Positions 1 through 7,646 of a stretch of DNA of 33,718 bases are shown here, piece after piece (position 1 is the first letter of the stretch; every line of letters begins with the position of its first letter). Position numbers and translations under genes: made by a program. The notes beneath the pieces are model-generated. The model saw nothing but the letters and a program-made list of their open reading frames with translations. It did not search any database and had not been told where the DNA came from. The stretch spans positions 1 to 33,718 of the forward strand of contig NZ_AKJC01000328.1 in assembly GCF_000282535.1 (NCBI RefSeq). Reading direction: 5' to 3'. This stretch comes from Pseudomonas sp. GM84 (lineage in GTDB: Bacteria; Pseudomonadota; Gammaproteobacteria; Pseudomonadales; Pseudomonadaceae).

Positions 1-85
1 CCCGCGAAGAGGCCGCCCCAGACACTGGTGCTACCTGGCACGGGCTTCGCCCGTGTTCGCGGGACAAGCCCGCTCCCACAAGGCC
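1..85. repeat. REP element pair (partial, cut by window edge)
   Basis: Positions 1-14 carry the tail of one REP copy (CCCGCGAAGAGGCC). Positions 39-85 carry an inverted copy preceded by a small hairpin (CACGGGCTTCGCCCGTG), then GCGGGACAAGCCCGCTCCCACA. The same core recurs six more times in the window. It sits just beyond the stop codon of the minus-strand gene that follows, the usual extragenic 3' position of such elements. Confidence 0.85.
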
Positions 86-99
86 ATGGCAGGCGCCCT

Positions 100-921
100 C
101 TAGCTACCCCGCGCGTAAACCACCGCCGCCTCGACCTGCTCCGGCGTTGGCCGCACCCCGGTATACAGCACGAACTGCTCCAGCGCCTGCAGCGCAATCA
201 CCTCCAACCCGGTAATCACCGGCTTGCCCAACGCCTGTGCACGCCGGATCAACGGCGTTTGCGCCGGCATCGCCACCACATCGAACACCCGCTCGGCCGC
301 GTCAATGGCGTTTTCGCTGAACGCCAGCTGATCAGCCTCCGGCCCGCCCGCCATGCCGATCGGCGTCACATTCACCAACATGGGCGGGCACAAGTCGCCC
401 AGCTCGGCCACCCAGCGATAGCCGCAGACATCCGCCAGCTGCCGCCCCGCCTGCTCGTTGCGCGCCACGATCACCCCCTCGCGCAACCCCGCGTCGCGCA
501 AGGCACTGGCCACCGCCTTGGCCATGCCGCCACTGCCACGCAGGGCGAAAGCAGTACCTGGGTCGACCTGATGCTGCTCGATCAGCTGCCGCACCGCGAG
601 GTAGTCGGTGTTGTACGCCTTCAGCCGGCCAGCGGTGTTGACCAAGGTATTGACCGACTCGATGGCGGCCGCCGACGGGTCGATCTCGTCGACCAGGGCC
701 ATGCACGCCTCCTTGTACGGCATGGACACCCCACAGCCGCGAATGCCCAGCGCGCGTATGCCGGCGATGGCGGCCGGCAGGTCGCTGGTGGTCATTGCCT
801 TGTAGTAATAGTCCAGGCCCAACTGCTGGTAGAGGTGGTTATGAAAGCGCACGCCGAACGTGCCTGGCCGCCCGGCCAGGGAGATGCACAGCACCGTGTC
901 TCTGCTGGGAGTTGTCGCCAT
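100..921 (-). CDS. Shikimate dehydrogenase-like protein (SDH-L / HI0607 type)
   Basis: A 273-residue cytoplasmic NADP-dependent oxidoreductase of the shikimate/quinate dehydrogenase superfamily. The sequence resembles the Haemophilus HI0607 (SDH-L) branch rather than AroE: it has ISLAGRPGTFGVRFHN near the N-terminus and SMPYKEACM around residue 66. Visible active-site residues are Lys70, Asn91 and Asp106 (NTD). The nucleotide-binding glycine motif GSGGMAKA is at about 129-136. An ATG 18 bases further upstream is in frame, but AAGGAG lies seven bases before the internal ATG at 921, so that start is preferred. SDH-L enzymes are known to oxidise shikimate slowly, and their true substrate is unsettled. 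The gene appears to stand alone, with a possible LacI-type operator just upstream. Confidence 0.85.
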   Translation of the reverse strand: MATTPSRDTVLCISLAGRPGTFGVRFHNHLYQQLGLDYYYKAMTTSDLPAAIAGIRALGIRGCGVSMPYKEACMALVDEIDPSAAAIESVNTLVNTAGRLKAYNTDYLAVRQLIEQHQVDPGTAFALRGSGGMAKAVASALRDAGLREGVIVARNEQAGRQLADVCGYRWVAELGDLCPPMLVNVTPIGMAGGPEADQLAFSENAIDAAERVFDVVAMPAQTPLIRRAQALGKPVITGLEVIALQALEQFVLYTGVRPTPEQVEAAVVYARGS

Positions 922-942
922 AAACTGCTCCTTTTTCATAAC

Positions 943-957
943 TGAAACGTTTGTTCA
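943..957. promoter_or_regulatory. Possible LacI-family operator
   Basis: The minus strand reads TGAACAAACGTTTCA directly upstream of the SDH-L gene. It contains the perfect palindrome AAACGTTT with flanking TGAA/TTCA arms. AAACGTTTCA matches most of the operator known for Cra/FruR-type LacI regulators. No regulator gene is adjacent, so the assignment is weak. Confidence 0.25.
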
Positions 958-1046
958 GCGTAACAGAGACCACCACTGGTCGTCCCTTACACAACCTTTA
1001 CCGTTCCCCTGTGCTCAGCTGACAGAGCGCAGCTCATAGTAGTAGG

Positions 1047-1066
1047 ACCCCGCGCGTGGGGTTTCT
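1047..1066 (+). other. GC hairpin in the leader of the Pro/Tyr-rich gene
   Basis: ACCCC at 1047-1051 can pair with GGGGT at 1058-1062, followed by TTCTT. It lies 15 bases before the start codon at 1081. It could be a weak terminator/attenuator or a leader structure. The stem is short. Confidence 0.3.
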
Positions 1067-1080
1067 TGCGAGGAACCGTC

Positions 1081-1419
1081 ATGAACCGTCTCATCCCCGG
1101 AATCGCCCTGCTGGTCGGTGCCCTGGCCGTCAGCGGGCAAGCATCCGCCCACGGTGGCGGTGGTGGCTGGTATGGCCCAGGCCCGCTGCTCGGGGCAGCG
1201 GTGGTCGGGGCGGTGGTCGGGGCTACGGTTTCCGCTGGCCACGACCGCACGGTGTACGTAGAGCGCCAACCGGTCTACTACGGCCCGCCTCCGGTGTATG
1301 TGCAGGCGCCGCCACCGCCAGCGGTTTACTACCAGCCGTACTATGTGCCGGGCCCACCCCCACCGGGGTATCGCGTCTACGGTCCGCCCCCGGTGTATTA
1401 CGGCCCGCCGCGTTGGTGA
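1081..1419 (+). CDS. Exported Gly/Pro/Tyr-rich small protein, unknown function
   Basis: A 112-residue protein starting at the ATG preceded by GAGGAACCGTC. Residues 1-23 form a clear signal peptide ending ASA. They are followed by a glycine run, a hydrophobic glycine/alanine/valine stretch at about 35-51 (LLGAAVVGAVVGATV) that could insert in a membrane, and a proline/tyrosine-rich tail. The tail has repeated units such as VYYGPPPVY and PPPVYYGPP. The protein is presumably envelope-associated. Proteins like this are common in pseudomonads and are usually annotated as hypothetical. No enzymatic motif is visible, and the low-complexity tail makes homology calls unreliable. Confidence 0.75.
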   Translation: MNRLIPGIALLVGALAVSGQASAHGGGGGWYGPGPLLGAAVVGAVVGATVSAGHDRTVYVERQPVYYGPPPVYVQAPPPPAVYYQPYYVPGPPPPGYRVYGPPPVYYGPPRW

Positions 1420-1513
1420 CCGTTGAAAAACCTGATGAGCACTATTGAGCAAGTTGATTTCAAACCGCGTTGGCTGCTGCGTAAGGTAGGGCCATGTTTT
1501 ACAGGAGGTCCCC

Positions 1514-1696
1514 ATGGCCACTATTCAGATCATGTCCGTCATCGGCAGCGCCGTCCCGTCTACACTGCGCGAGAAAGGGCTGCTGGCATGCTGGTACCTG
1601 ATGCGCAACGGCGAAGCCGTGAGTGGCCCGCTGACCACCCGCGCGTCGGCCCAGTCCCTGGCCGAACAGCTCCAGGGCAATAGCCTGCTCGCTTGA
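1514..1696 (+). CDS. Small conserved-looking protein, unknown function
   Basis: A 60-residue protein with a strong ribosome binding site (AGGAGG, spacing 5) before the ATG and a strong intrinsic terminator about 35 bases after its stop, so it looks like a real monocistronic gene. The sequence has one Trp and one Cys (ACWYLMRNGEAVSGPL) and a charged C-terminal helix. There is no signal peptide and no recognised domain. I cannot assign a function. Confidence 0.65.
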   Translation: MATIQIMSVIGSAVPSTLREKGLLACWYLMRNGEAVSGPLTTRASAQSLAEQLQGNSLLA

Positions 1697-1732
1697 ACGA
1701 ATTTGTTGTGCGTTGCTCCCTACGCCTCTTCT

Positions 1733-1759
1733 GACCCGCCTCTGGCGGGTCTTTTTTTT
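1733..1759 (+). terminator. Rho-independent terminator
   Basis: GACCCGCC (1733-1740), loop TCT, GGCGGGTC (1744-1751), then eight T residues. A perfect eight-base-pair GC-rich stem with a U-tract terminates the small gene just upstream. Confidence 0.95.
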
Positions 1760-1939
1760 GCCCCGCACGAACCGACGAACGGACGCAGGATAACCGTTAC
1801 AGCATGAAGCTTTTTTCATTTCGATAGGCCGGTGCAACGAGCAATCGACAGCCGCTGAGCCATACTCCAGAATGCGAGCGTTTTTTGGGGGAAAACCCTT
1901 GCACAGCCAACGACATACCAACCTTTAGTGAGCCTCAAC

Positions 1940-2866
1940 GTGAAAACATCCCTGTCCATCCTCAGCCTGCTGCTGTTGCTCACAGGAACTGCGACCCTTC
2001 CGTCGACCGCTGCTGCACAACCCCCAGCCCAGGTTCAACGCGACCCCTCCAAGCTGCACCTGGCTTCCGGCAGCGCCCTGCTGATCGACCTGAATACCAA
2101 TCAAGAACTGTATTCGAGCCACGCCGACCGCGTGGTACCCATTGCTTCGGTCACCAAGCTGATGACCGCAATGGTAGTGCTGGATGCCAAGCAGCCCATG
2201 GATGACATGCTCACCATGACCATCGCCAACAACCCGGAGATGAAAGGCGTCTACTCGCGAGTACGCCTGGGCAGCGAGCTGAACCGCCGCGAAACCTTGC
2301 TGATTACCCTGATGTCGTCGGAAAACCGTGCCGCCACCACCCTGGCCAACCATTACCCGGGGGGCTATCCGGCCTTCATCAAGGCGATGAATGCCAAGGC
2401 CCGCAGCCTGGGCATGAGCCATACCCGCTATGTCGAGCCTACCGGCCTGTCGACGCTGAACGTGTCCACCGCACGTGACCTCGGCAAGCTGCTGATGGCC
2501 TCGCGCAAGTACCCGCTGTTGAGCGAGCTGTCGACCACCCGCGAAAAGACCGTGGCCTTCCGCAAGCCCAACTACACGCTGGGCTTTCGCAACACCGACC
2601 ACCTGGTGAACAAGAGCAACTGGGACATCAAGCTGACCAAGACCGGCTTCACCAATGAAGCGGGGCATTGCCTGGTGCTGCTGACCCGCATGGACAACCG
2701 CCCGGTGGCCATGGTGATTCTCGACGCCTTCGGCAAGTACACCCACTTCGCCGATGCCAGCCGCATGCGCCAGTGGCTGGAAACCGGTGCCGCGAAGCCT
2801 GCGCCGGCAGTCGCCATGCAGTACAAGTCGGATCGACAGAGCAAGACTCGCCTGGCTGCTGAGTAG
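1940..2866 (+). CDS. pbpG: D-alanyl-D-alanine endopeptidase (PBP7/8 type)
   Basis: A 308-residue periplasmic penicillin-binding protein of the S11 peptidase family that cleaves D-Ala-meso-DAP cross-links in peptidoglycan. With the start at GTG 1940 it has a signal peptide (about residues 1-26), the SxxK motif SVTK (Ser70, Lys73), the SEN triad (127-129) and KTG (234-236), so all three catalytic boxes are intact. A GTG at 1928 is in frame but has no ribosome binding site; GAG seven bases before 1940 and the MKTSLS-type N-terminus favour 1940. The length is normal for PbpG. Its 3' 218 bases overlap, on the opposite strand, the extended end of the FlxA-like gene. Confidence 0.92.
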   Translation: MKTSLSILSLLLLLTGTATLPSTAAAQPPAQVQRDPSKLHLASGSALLIDLNTNQELYSSHADRVVPIASVTKLMTAMVVLDAKQPMDDMLTMTIANNPEMKGVYSRVRLGSELNRRETLLITLMSSENRAATTLANHYPGGYPAFIKAMNAKARSLGMSHTRYVEPTGLSTLNVSTARDLGKLLMASRKYPLLSELSTTREKTVAFRKPNYTLGFRNTDHLVNKSNWDIKLTKTGFTNEAGHCLVLLTRMDNRPVAMVILDAFGKYTHFADASRMRQWLETGAAKPAPAVAMQYKSDRQSKTRLAAE

Positions 2867-3296
2867 AACTGCGGTCGCGCTGGGCCCTATCGCCGGCACT
2901 GCTGCCGCCCGTCGTCTGCAAGGCTTCGAGCAACTGCGCGGTTGCCTGCAAGATCTGGCCGTTGAGCGTGGCGATACTGGCCTGCTTGGCCCCCACCGCC
3001 GCCAACTTGGCCGTCTCATCCATTTTCTGCGCCATCAGTGCAGCCAGTTGCTTCTGCTCCTCGGCCAACTGCTTCTGCAGTTTCTTGATCATTTCGCGCA
3101 ATTGCTTGATGTGCGCGGGCTCGCCGCTGTCTTCGCTGCCCTGTGCGCTTTGCGCCTGGTCGCTTTTGCGCAACTTGGAAGTGTCGGCCTGAACGCTGGC
3201 ACCCTGCCCGCCTTCGACCTTCTGGGCCTCGCTACTGACGGCAGCCGTGGCGGCGGGTGTGGCCCCGCTGATGGTGACCGCTGCGATACCTACCAT
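2649..3296 (-). CDS. FlxA-like coiled-coil protein with an extended C-terminus
   Basis: The open frame gives 215 residues. Residues 1-60 are Ala/Ser/Gln-rich. Residues 61-128 form a charged coiled coil ([20 protein letters not shown]) followed by a second helix ending [14 protein letters not shown] at about 135, the usual shape and length of the FlxA-like family. The remaining 80 residues are Arg/Cys/Pro-rich and look like translated antisense of pbpG, not a domain. A 16-base piece identical to a REP element sits exactly where the normal end would be, so the original stop was probably lost. The start ATG is preceded by AGGGAC. Function in pseudomonads is unknown; no signal peptide is seen. 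Confidence is high for residues 1-135 and low for the tail. Confidence 0.7.
   Translation of the reverse strand: MVGIAAVTISGATPAATAAVSSEAQKVEGGQGASVQADTSKLRKSDQAQSAQGSEDSGEPAHIKQLREMIKKLQKQLAEEQKQLAALMAQKMDETAKLAAVGAKQASIATLNGQILQATAQLLEALQTTGGSSAGDRAQRDRSSTQQPGESCSVDPTCTAWRLPAQASRHRFPATGACGWHRRSGCTCRRRRESPWPPGGCPCGSAAPGNAPLHW
2883..2898. repeat. 16-base REP-like fragment at the end of the FlxA-like gene
   Basis: GGCCCTATCGCCGGCA at 2883-2898 is identical to 16772-16787, the first half of the REP pair there. The match falls within the codons just after the FlxA-like domain. It may be a remnant of a REP insertion or deletion event. Confidence 0.5.
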
Positions 3297-3397
3297 GTGT
3301 TTGTCCCTGTGCTGAAATGGTCCTTGCGTCGACTTCCCTATCGGCCGCCCCACGCAGACCTTTAGCACTGGCGGCCAAGCGGCACACGGCCGATCAG

Positions 3398-3421
3398 TAA
3401 ATTCCCCACACCTTGGCTCGT
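3398..3421 (+). promoter_or_regulatory. Iron-starvation (PvdS/PfrI-type) promoter box
   Basis: TAAAT at 3398-3402, then exactly 16 bases, then CGT at 3419-3421. This matches the established IS-box consensus TAAAT-N16/17-CGT recognised by the extracytoplasmic-function sigma factor PvdS (PfrI in P. putida). It lies 73 bases upstream of the pvdA start codon and points towards it. Confidence 0.85.
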
Positions 3422-3494
3422 TCCAACCAATGTACCTACGCAGGAGCCGGAGTACCGGCGGGCGTCCACATTCGACCATTATGGAATCGCAGCC

Positions 3495-4829
3495 ATGAGC
3501 CAGTCTTCGAACCCGGAAACCATCAAAGATCTGATCGGCGTGGGCTTCGGCCCGTCCAACCTGGCCTTGGCCATCGCCCTGGAAGAACTCGCCCAGACCC
3601 AGGGCCATGCCCTCGACGCGCTGTTCATCGACAAGCAGCAGGAGTACCGCTGGCACGGTGAAACCCTGGCCACCCAGAGCGAGCTGCAGATCTCCTTCCT
3701 CAAGGACCTGGTCTCGCTGCGCAACCCCACCAGCCCCTACAGCTTCGTCAATTACCTGCACCAGAAGCAGCGCCTGGCCGACTTCATCAACCTCGGCACC
3801 TTTTACCCCTGCCGCCTGGAGTACAACGACTACCTGCGCTGGGCCGCCGAGCACTTCGCCACCCAGGCCGTGTACGGCGAGCAGGTACTGCGCATCGAAC
3901 CTGAAGTGAAAGCGGGCCGCGTGGAGCATCTGCGCCTGGTGTCGCGCAATGCCCAGGGCCGTGAAGTCAGCCGCCGGACCCGTTCGGTTGTAGTGGGCAC
4001 CGGCGGCACGCCGAAAATCCCCGAAAAATTCGGTGCGTTCAAGGACGATCCGCGCGTCTTCCACCACTCCCAGTACCTGAGCAGCCTGAACAAACTGCCC
4101 TGCACCGAAGGCAAGCCGATGCGCATCGCCGTGATCGGTTCGGGCCAGAGCGCCGCCGAGGCGTTCATCGACCTCAACGACAGCTACCCGTCGGTGAAGG
4201 TCGACATGGTGCTGCGCGGTTCGGCGCTCAAGCCGGCCGACGACAGCCCGTTCGTCAACGAGATCTTCTCCCCGGACTACACCGACCTGGTCTACAACGA
4301 GCCGGCTGACCAGCGCGCCAAGCTGCTGGGCGAGTACCACAACACCAACTACTCGGTGGTCGACCTCGACCTGATCGAGCGTATCTACGGCATCCTCTAC
4401 CGCCAGAAGGTCGCCCACCAGTTCCGCCACAACGTGCTCTGCCGCCGCCAGGTGGAAGCCGTGGTGGCGACCCGCGAGGGCATCGAGCTGACCCTGCGCG
4501 ACCTCGCCACCGGCCAGCAGCAAACCCACCGTTACGACGCCGTGATCCTTGCCACCGGCTACGAGCGCCGCTCGCACCGTGACCTGCTGGCGCCGTTGGT
4601 CGGCTACCTGGAGGACTTCGCGGTGGACCGCAACTACCGGGTACTGGCCAGCCCCGAGCTGCAGGCCTCTGTCTACCTGCAAGGTTTCTGCGAGAACAGC
4701 CACGGCCTGAGCGACACCTTGCTGTCGGTGCTGCCGTCGCGCGCGGCCGAGATCGGCCAGGCCCTCTACCACGACCTGTCCCACCAGCATGGCAGCCTGA
4801 AAGCGCCAGTAGCGCTCACCAGCGCCTGA
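3495..4829 (+). CDS. pvdA: L-ornithine N5-monooxygenase
   Basis: A 444-residue flavoprotein that hydroxylates the side-chain nitrogen of L-ornithine using FAD, NADPH and O2. This is the first committed step towards the hydroxamate ligands of pyoverdine. The FAD motif GVGFGPSN is at 15-22, the NADPH motif GSGQSA at 215-220 and the conserved ATGY at 353-356. Length and motifs match PvdA over the whole protein. The gene is cytoplasmic and single, between its own iron-starvation promoter box and a strong terminator. The peptide synthetases that use its product are not in the window. Confidence 0.97.
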   Translation: MSQSSNPETIKDLIGVGFGPSNLALAIALEELAQTQGHALDALFIDKQQEYRWHGETLATQSELQISFLKDLVSLRNPTSPYSFVNYLHQKQRLADFINLGTFYPCRLEYNDYLRWAAEHFATQAVYGEQVLRIEPEVKAGRVEHLRLVSRNAQGREVSRRTRSVVVGTGGTPKIPEKFGAFKDDPRVFHHSQYLSSLNKLPCTEGKPMRIAVIGSGQSAAEAFIDLNDSYPSVKVDMVLRGSALKPADDSPFVNEIFSPDYTDLVYNEPADQRAKLLGEYHNTNYSVVDLDLIERIYGILYRQKVAHQFRHNVLCRRQVEAVVATREGIELTLRDLATGQQQTHRYDAVILATGYERRSHRDLLAPLVGYLEDFAVDRNYRVLASPELQASVYLQGFCENSHGLSDTLLSVLPSRAAEIGQALYHDLSHQHGSLKAPVALTSA

Positions 4830-4846
4830 CCCCTCGACGCACCGCA

Positions 4847-4883
4847 AAAACCGGCCAGGCGCCTCGCGCTTGGCCGGTTTTTG
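4847..4883 (+). terminator. Rho-independent terminator after pvdA
   Basis: AAAAACCGGCCA (4847-4858) pairs with TGGCCGGTTTTT (4872-4883), giving a 12-base-pair stem ending in a T run, 18 bases after the pvdA stop. The symmetric A/T flanks would let it work in both directions, but no converging gene needs it. Confidence 0.9.
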
Positions 4884-4921
4884 TACTTCTTGAAACATTT
4901 GCTTTCATTTAACTACGCAGG

Positions 4922-4941
4922 ATTTTCATTCTCATTCGTCT
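4922..4941. promoter_or_regulatory. Probable Fur box upstream of the fpv operon
   Basis: The minus strand reads GACGAATGAGAATGAAAATC. It resembles the Fur consensus of repeated GATAAT-like hexamers (GAATGA, GAATGA). It sits 60-80 bases before the fpvG start. The function of the operon supports the call; the match is imperfect. Confidence 0.5.
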
Positions 4942-5001
4942 TTATTAATGCAGCCCCAGTGGTTGGGCCTGTGCTCGACCCTCATTTTCAGAAGACGACC
5001 G

Positions 5002-6195
5002 ATGGCCAAATCACCGAAAAAATCCAAGTCCAGGCTGTGGTTCCTGGTCCATAGCTGGCTCGCCCTGCCGATCTGGTTCTTCGTCCTGATCGTCTGCTTC
5101 ACCGGCATGCTCGCGGTAGTCAGCCAGGAAATCGTCTGGCTGGCCAACCCCGATGTGCGTGCCAGCAAGCCCGACGACAGCGCCGAACGCCTGAGCTTCC
5201 AGCAAGTGCTCGATGAGCTGCACAAGGCCGAACCGGACATGGTGGTGCGTTCGTTGCGCCAGCCTGACGGTTCGCACTTCGCCATCAATGCCGGCGTGAC
5301 CTACCCCGACGGCAGCAGCCCCACGCTCTATGTGAACCCTTACACCGGCGCGATCCAGGGCAAGGTCCCGGACTTCAACTTCGAGGCGTTCACCCGCGCC
5401 CTGCACGGCTGGTGGCTGGTGCCCTTCACCAATGGCTTCAGCTGGGGCTGGTACCTGGTGTCGCTGCTCGGCCTGCCCATGCTGGCGTCGCTGGTGACCG
5501 GGCTGGTGGTGTACAAGAAGTTCTGGAAAGGCTTCTTCAAACCGGTGCGCACCGGCCACGGCTCACGCATCTTCTGGGGTGACCTGCACCGCCTGGCCGG
5601 GGTCTGGTCGATCTGGTTCATCGCAGTCATTTCCATCACCGGCACCTGGTTCCTGATCCAGGCCATCCTGTCCGACAACCAGATTTCCATTTCCAGCGAA
5701 CCGATCGTGCCGGTCATCGCCCGCGAAGATGTACCACAAACCGCCGATGGCAGCCCTGCCCCACGCATCGACGTGGATCAAGCAGCGCGCCTGGCCGGCC
5801 TTGCGGTACCGGGCCTGGAGATCAACTTCGTCATGCTGCCGGCCACCGCCTACAGCCATATCAGCCTGGGTGGACCCGGCTGGTATCCGCTGATGTTCCA
5901 GAGCGCCGACGTCAACCCCTATACCCGCAACGTCGACAGCAAGTTCGTGATCAGCGACCGCTCCGCCCTGGAGTTCGTCACCGAGTCCATGCGCCCGCTG
6001 CACACCGGCGATTTCGGCGGCCTGCCGGTCAAGCTGATCTGGTTCTTCTTCGGCCTGGTGCTGACCCTGATGGTGTTCAGCGGCTTGCTGATCTGGACCA
6101 AGCGCACCGCCCAGGCCACCGCCGCCGCCATCAAGCGCAGCGAACGCGCGCCGCGCAAGGCCCGTAAGGAAACCACCGTGGAGATCCCCCAATGA
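5002..6195 (+). CDS. fpvG: PepSY-type inner-membrane ferri-pyoverdine reductase FpvG
   Basis: A 397-residue PepSY transmembrane protein. Transmembrane segments are visible at about 19-41, 146-172, 197-223 and 343-367, with a large periplasmic loop between the first two containing the PepSY repeat, and conserved His residues near the membrane (LVHSWL, ALHGWW). FpvG of P. aeruginosa reduces Fe(III)-pyoverdine in the periplasm so iron is released and the siderophore recycled. An ATG at 4948 is in frame but lies against the Fur-like site, so 5002 is preferred. The stop overlaps the next start (ATGA). It is the first gene of an eight-gene set in the same order as fpvGHJK-fpvCDEF. Confidence 0.9.
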   Translation: MAKSPKKSKSRLWFLVHSWLALPIWFFVLIVCFTGMLAVVSQEIVWLANPDVRASKPDDSAERLSFQQVLDELHKAEPDMVVRSLRQPDGSHFAINAGVTYPDGSSPTLYVNPYTGAIQGKVPDFNFEAFTRALHGWWLVPFTNGFSWGWYLVSLLGLPMLASLVTGLVVYKKFWKGFFKPVRTGHGSRIFWGDLHRLAGVWSIWFIAVISITGTWFLIQAILSDNQISISSEPIVPVIAREDVPQTADGSPAPRIDVDQAARLAGLAVPGLEINFVMLPATAYSHISLGGPGWYPLMFQSADVNPYTRNVDSKFVISDRSALEFVTESMRPLHTGDFGGLPVKLIWFFFGLVLTLMVFSGLLIWTKRTAQATAAAIKRSERAPRKARKETTVEIPQ

Positions 6196-6731
6196 GCCAC
6201 GCCCAGCCCCTGCCCAGCAGCCCGCTCAAACAGTGGTGGCTGAAGTGGCGCTTCCACCTGAACATCCTGCTGATCCTGATCCCGCTGGGTTTCATGCCCA
6301 AGTACTTTGCCGATGCAGCGCTGTTTCGCGGCGATGCCGGCCTGGGCGTCAACCCGATCAGCGACATCCAGGTCGGCCCGTATAGCCTGGATCTTGCCGA
6401 ACTGCGCAACGAAGCCCCTCGCGCCGACGGCCCGGCAGGCCACTTCAAGGCCTTCAACGCCGCCCTGTGCACGGCCTGCATCAACGACGTCAAGGCCGTC
6501 TACCTGCGCATCGGCAAGCCACGCAGCCTGCGCGCCGCCGGCACCATCTTCTTCGGCGCCCCGTACCGCATGGGCACCAACCTGCCGATACCGCCACGCA
6601 CCCGACCTGATGCAGAGGTCTGGATCACCCTCGAAGGCTGGGACGGCAGCATGCACCAGGCGTCGGTCTCCCTGGCCAAGGCGTCCCCCGCCACCGTGGC
6701 CTGGCTCGAAAAACAAGGAGGCAAGAAATGA
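6192..6731 (+). CDS. fpvH: Ferri-pyoverdine reduction accessory protein FpvH
   Basis: A 179-residue protein with one N-terminal membrane anchor (about 23-40, ILLILIPLGF) and a periplasmic part containing a CTAC motif (LCTACINDVKAVYLRIGKP) that could bind metal or form a disulfide. The start overlaps the fpvG stop by four bases (ATGA). The assignment rests on position between the PepSY protein and FpvJ and on overall shape. FpvH is known to assist FpvG, but its biochemical role is not settled. Confidence 0.82.
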   Translation: MSHAQPLPSSPLKQWWLKWRFHLNILLILIPLGFMPKYFADAALFRGDAGLGVNPISDIQVGPYSLDLAELRNEAPRADGPAGHFKAFNAALCTACINDVKAVYLRIGKPRSLRAAGTIFFGAPYRMGTNLPIPPRTRPDAEVWITLEGWDGSMHQASVSLAKASPATVAWLEKQGGKK

Positions 6732-7048
6732 AGCACCTGATGCGCAAGCTCGCCCTGCCGCTGCTGGCCCTGGCCGCAGGCCCGGCCCTGGCCCACAACC
6801 CGATGTGCGAATGTGAAGAGGTCGCGGGTGGCCAGGTCAAATGCACCGGTGGCTTCTCCGATGGCAGCGGCGCACCGGGGGTGACCCTGGACGTGATCGG
6901 CTACGACGAGCAGGTGCTGGTCGGTGGCAAGCTCGGCCAGGACTCGACCCTGACCTTCAAACGCCCCGACGGCGAGTTCTACGTGCTGTTCGACGCAGGC
7001 CCTGGGCACGTGGTGGAAGTCGACTACGCCGACATCGCGCAACCATGA
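6728..7048 (+). CDS. fpvJ: Periplasmic protein FpvJ
   Basis: A 106-residue secreted protein. The signal peptide is residues 1-22 (cut after ALA). The mature N-terminus is HNPMCECEE with Cys27, Cys29 and a further Cys39, plausible iron or disulfide ligands, followed by a small beta-rich domain (GVTLDVIGYDEQVLVGG). It starts at ATGA overlapping the fpvH stop, with AAGGAGG eight bases upstream. Its family is confined to fpv-type operons as far as I know. It is probably part of the periplasmic iron-release complex. Confidence 0.82.
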   Translation: MKHLMRKLALPLLALAAGPALAHNPMCECEEVAGGQVKCTGGFSDGSGAPGVTLDVIGYDEQVLVGGKLGQDSTLTFKRPDGEFYVLFDAGPGHVVEVDYADIAQP

Positions 7049-7629
7049 GCGGCCCGACCCTGAGCCGTACCCAGGTGGTACGCCCCGCCGGTGCCGGGCA
7101 TGAAACCCTCTATGTGCTGCTGGTCAGCCTGCTGATCGTCGCCCTCGCCAGCACGGTGGTGCTGCTGCGTGGCGAACGCGAGGACGAACAGGTCATCGCC
7201 AGCCACCAGATCGACGCACGCCGTGACCTGAGCGCCGCCGAGCAAGGCATCTACACCGACCTGCGGGTGGCGTTCGACGAGATCCAGCTGCTGCGCGAAG
7301 AAACCGCCAGCATTCCCCCCGTGGACATGCTGGCCGAGGAAGGCCTGCCACCGTTCGTGGTGGACGCCGGCAGCCAGAGCCGTGGTGGCCACCAGTGGTC
7401 GTGGTTGCCGACCGGCGCCTATCTCGGCCAGAGCCAGGCGCCGCAGGTAGCGGGCAGCTTTCTGCTGATCCTGCCGAACGACAGCAACGGCCAGGTCGAT
7501 GTCTGGCTACGCCGCGACAGCGCAGCACTGGCTCCGGACGACCTCGGCCAGGCAGCGTTGATCGCCGCGGGCTGGCAGCAAGTGGTCAGCCATTACGACG
7601 CCGGGGTAACCCGCGAGCACCGTCACTGA
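7045..7629 (+). CDS. fpvK: Membrane-anchored protein FpvK (DUF6162-like)
   Basis: A 194-residue protein with one membrane segment (about 22-44, TLYVLLVSLLIVALASTVVLL) and a periplasmic domain with an acidic helical section and a WSWLPTGAYLG motif. The start overlaps the fpvJ stop (ATGA); an open frame continuing upstream to 6841 lies inside fpvJ and is not used. Its role in iron release is inferred from the conserved operon. No catalytic motif is seen. Confidence 0.82.
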   Translation: MSGPTLSRTQVVRPAGAGHETLYVLLVSLLIVALASTVVLLRGEREDEQVIASHQIDARRDLSAAEQGIYTDLRVAFDEIQLLREETASIPPVDMLAEEGLPPFVVDAGSQSRGGHQWSWLPTGAYLGQSQAPQVAGSFLLILPNDSNGQVDVWLRRDSAALAPDDLGQAALIAAGWQQVVSHYDAGVTREHRH

Positions 7630-7646
7630 ACCCAAGGAATTCCTCC

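Noticed and set aside
1423..1683. 86-codon frame overlapping the small gene at 1514
   Set aside because: It has poor composition and no ribosome binding site, whereas the overlapping frame has AGGAGG and a terminator after it.
3297..4898. Long minus-strand open frame across pvdA, continuous with the FlxA-like frame
   Set aside because: It is antisense to a certain gene. Its Val/Gly/Gln/His-rich composition is the mirror of GC-rich third positions in pvdA. Only the part from 3296 downward has its own start, ribosome binding site and domain.
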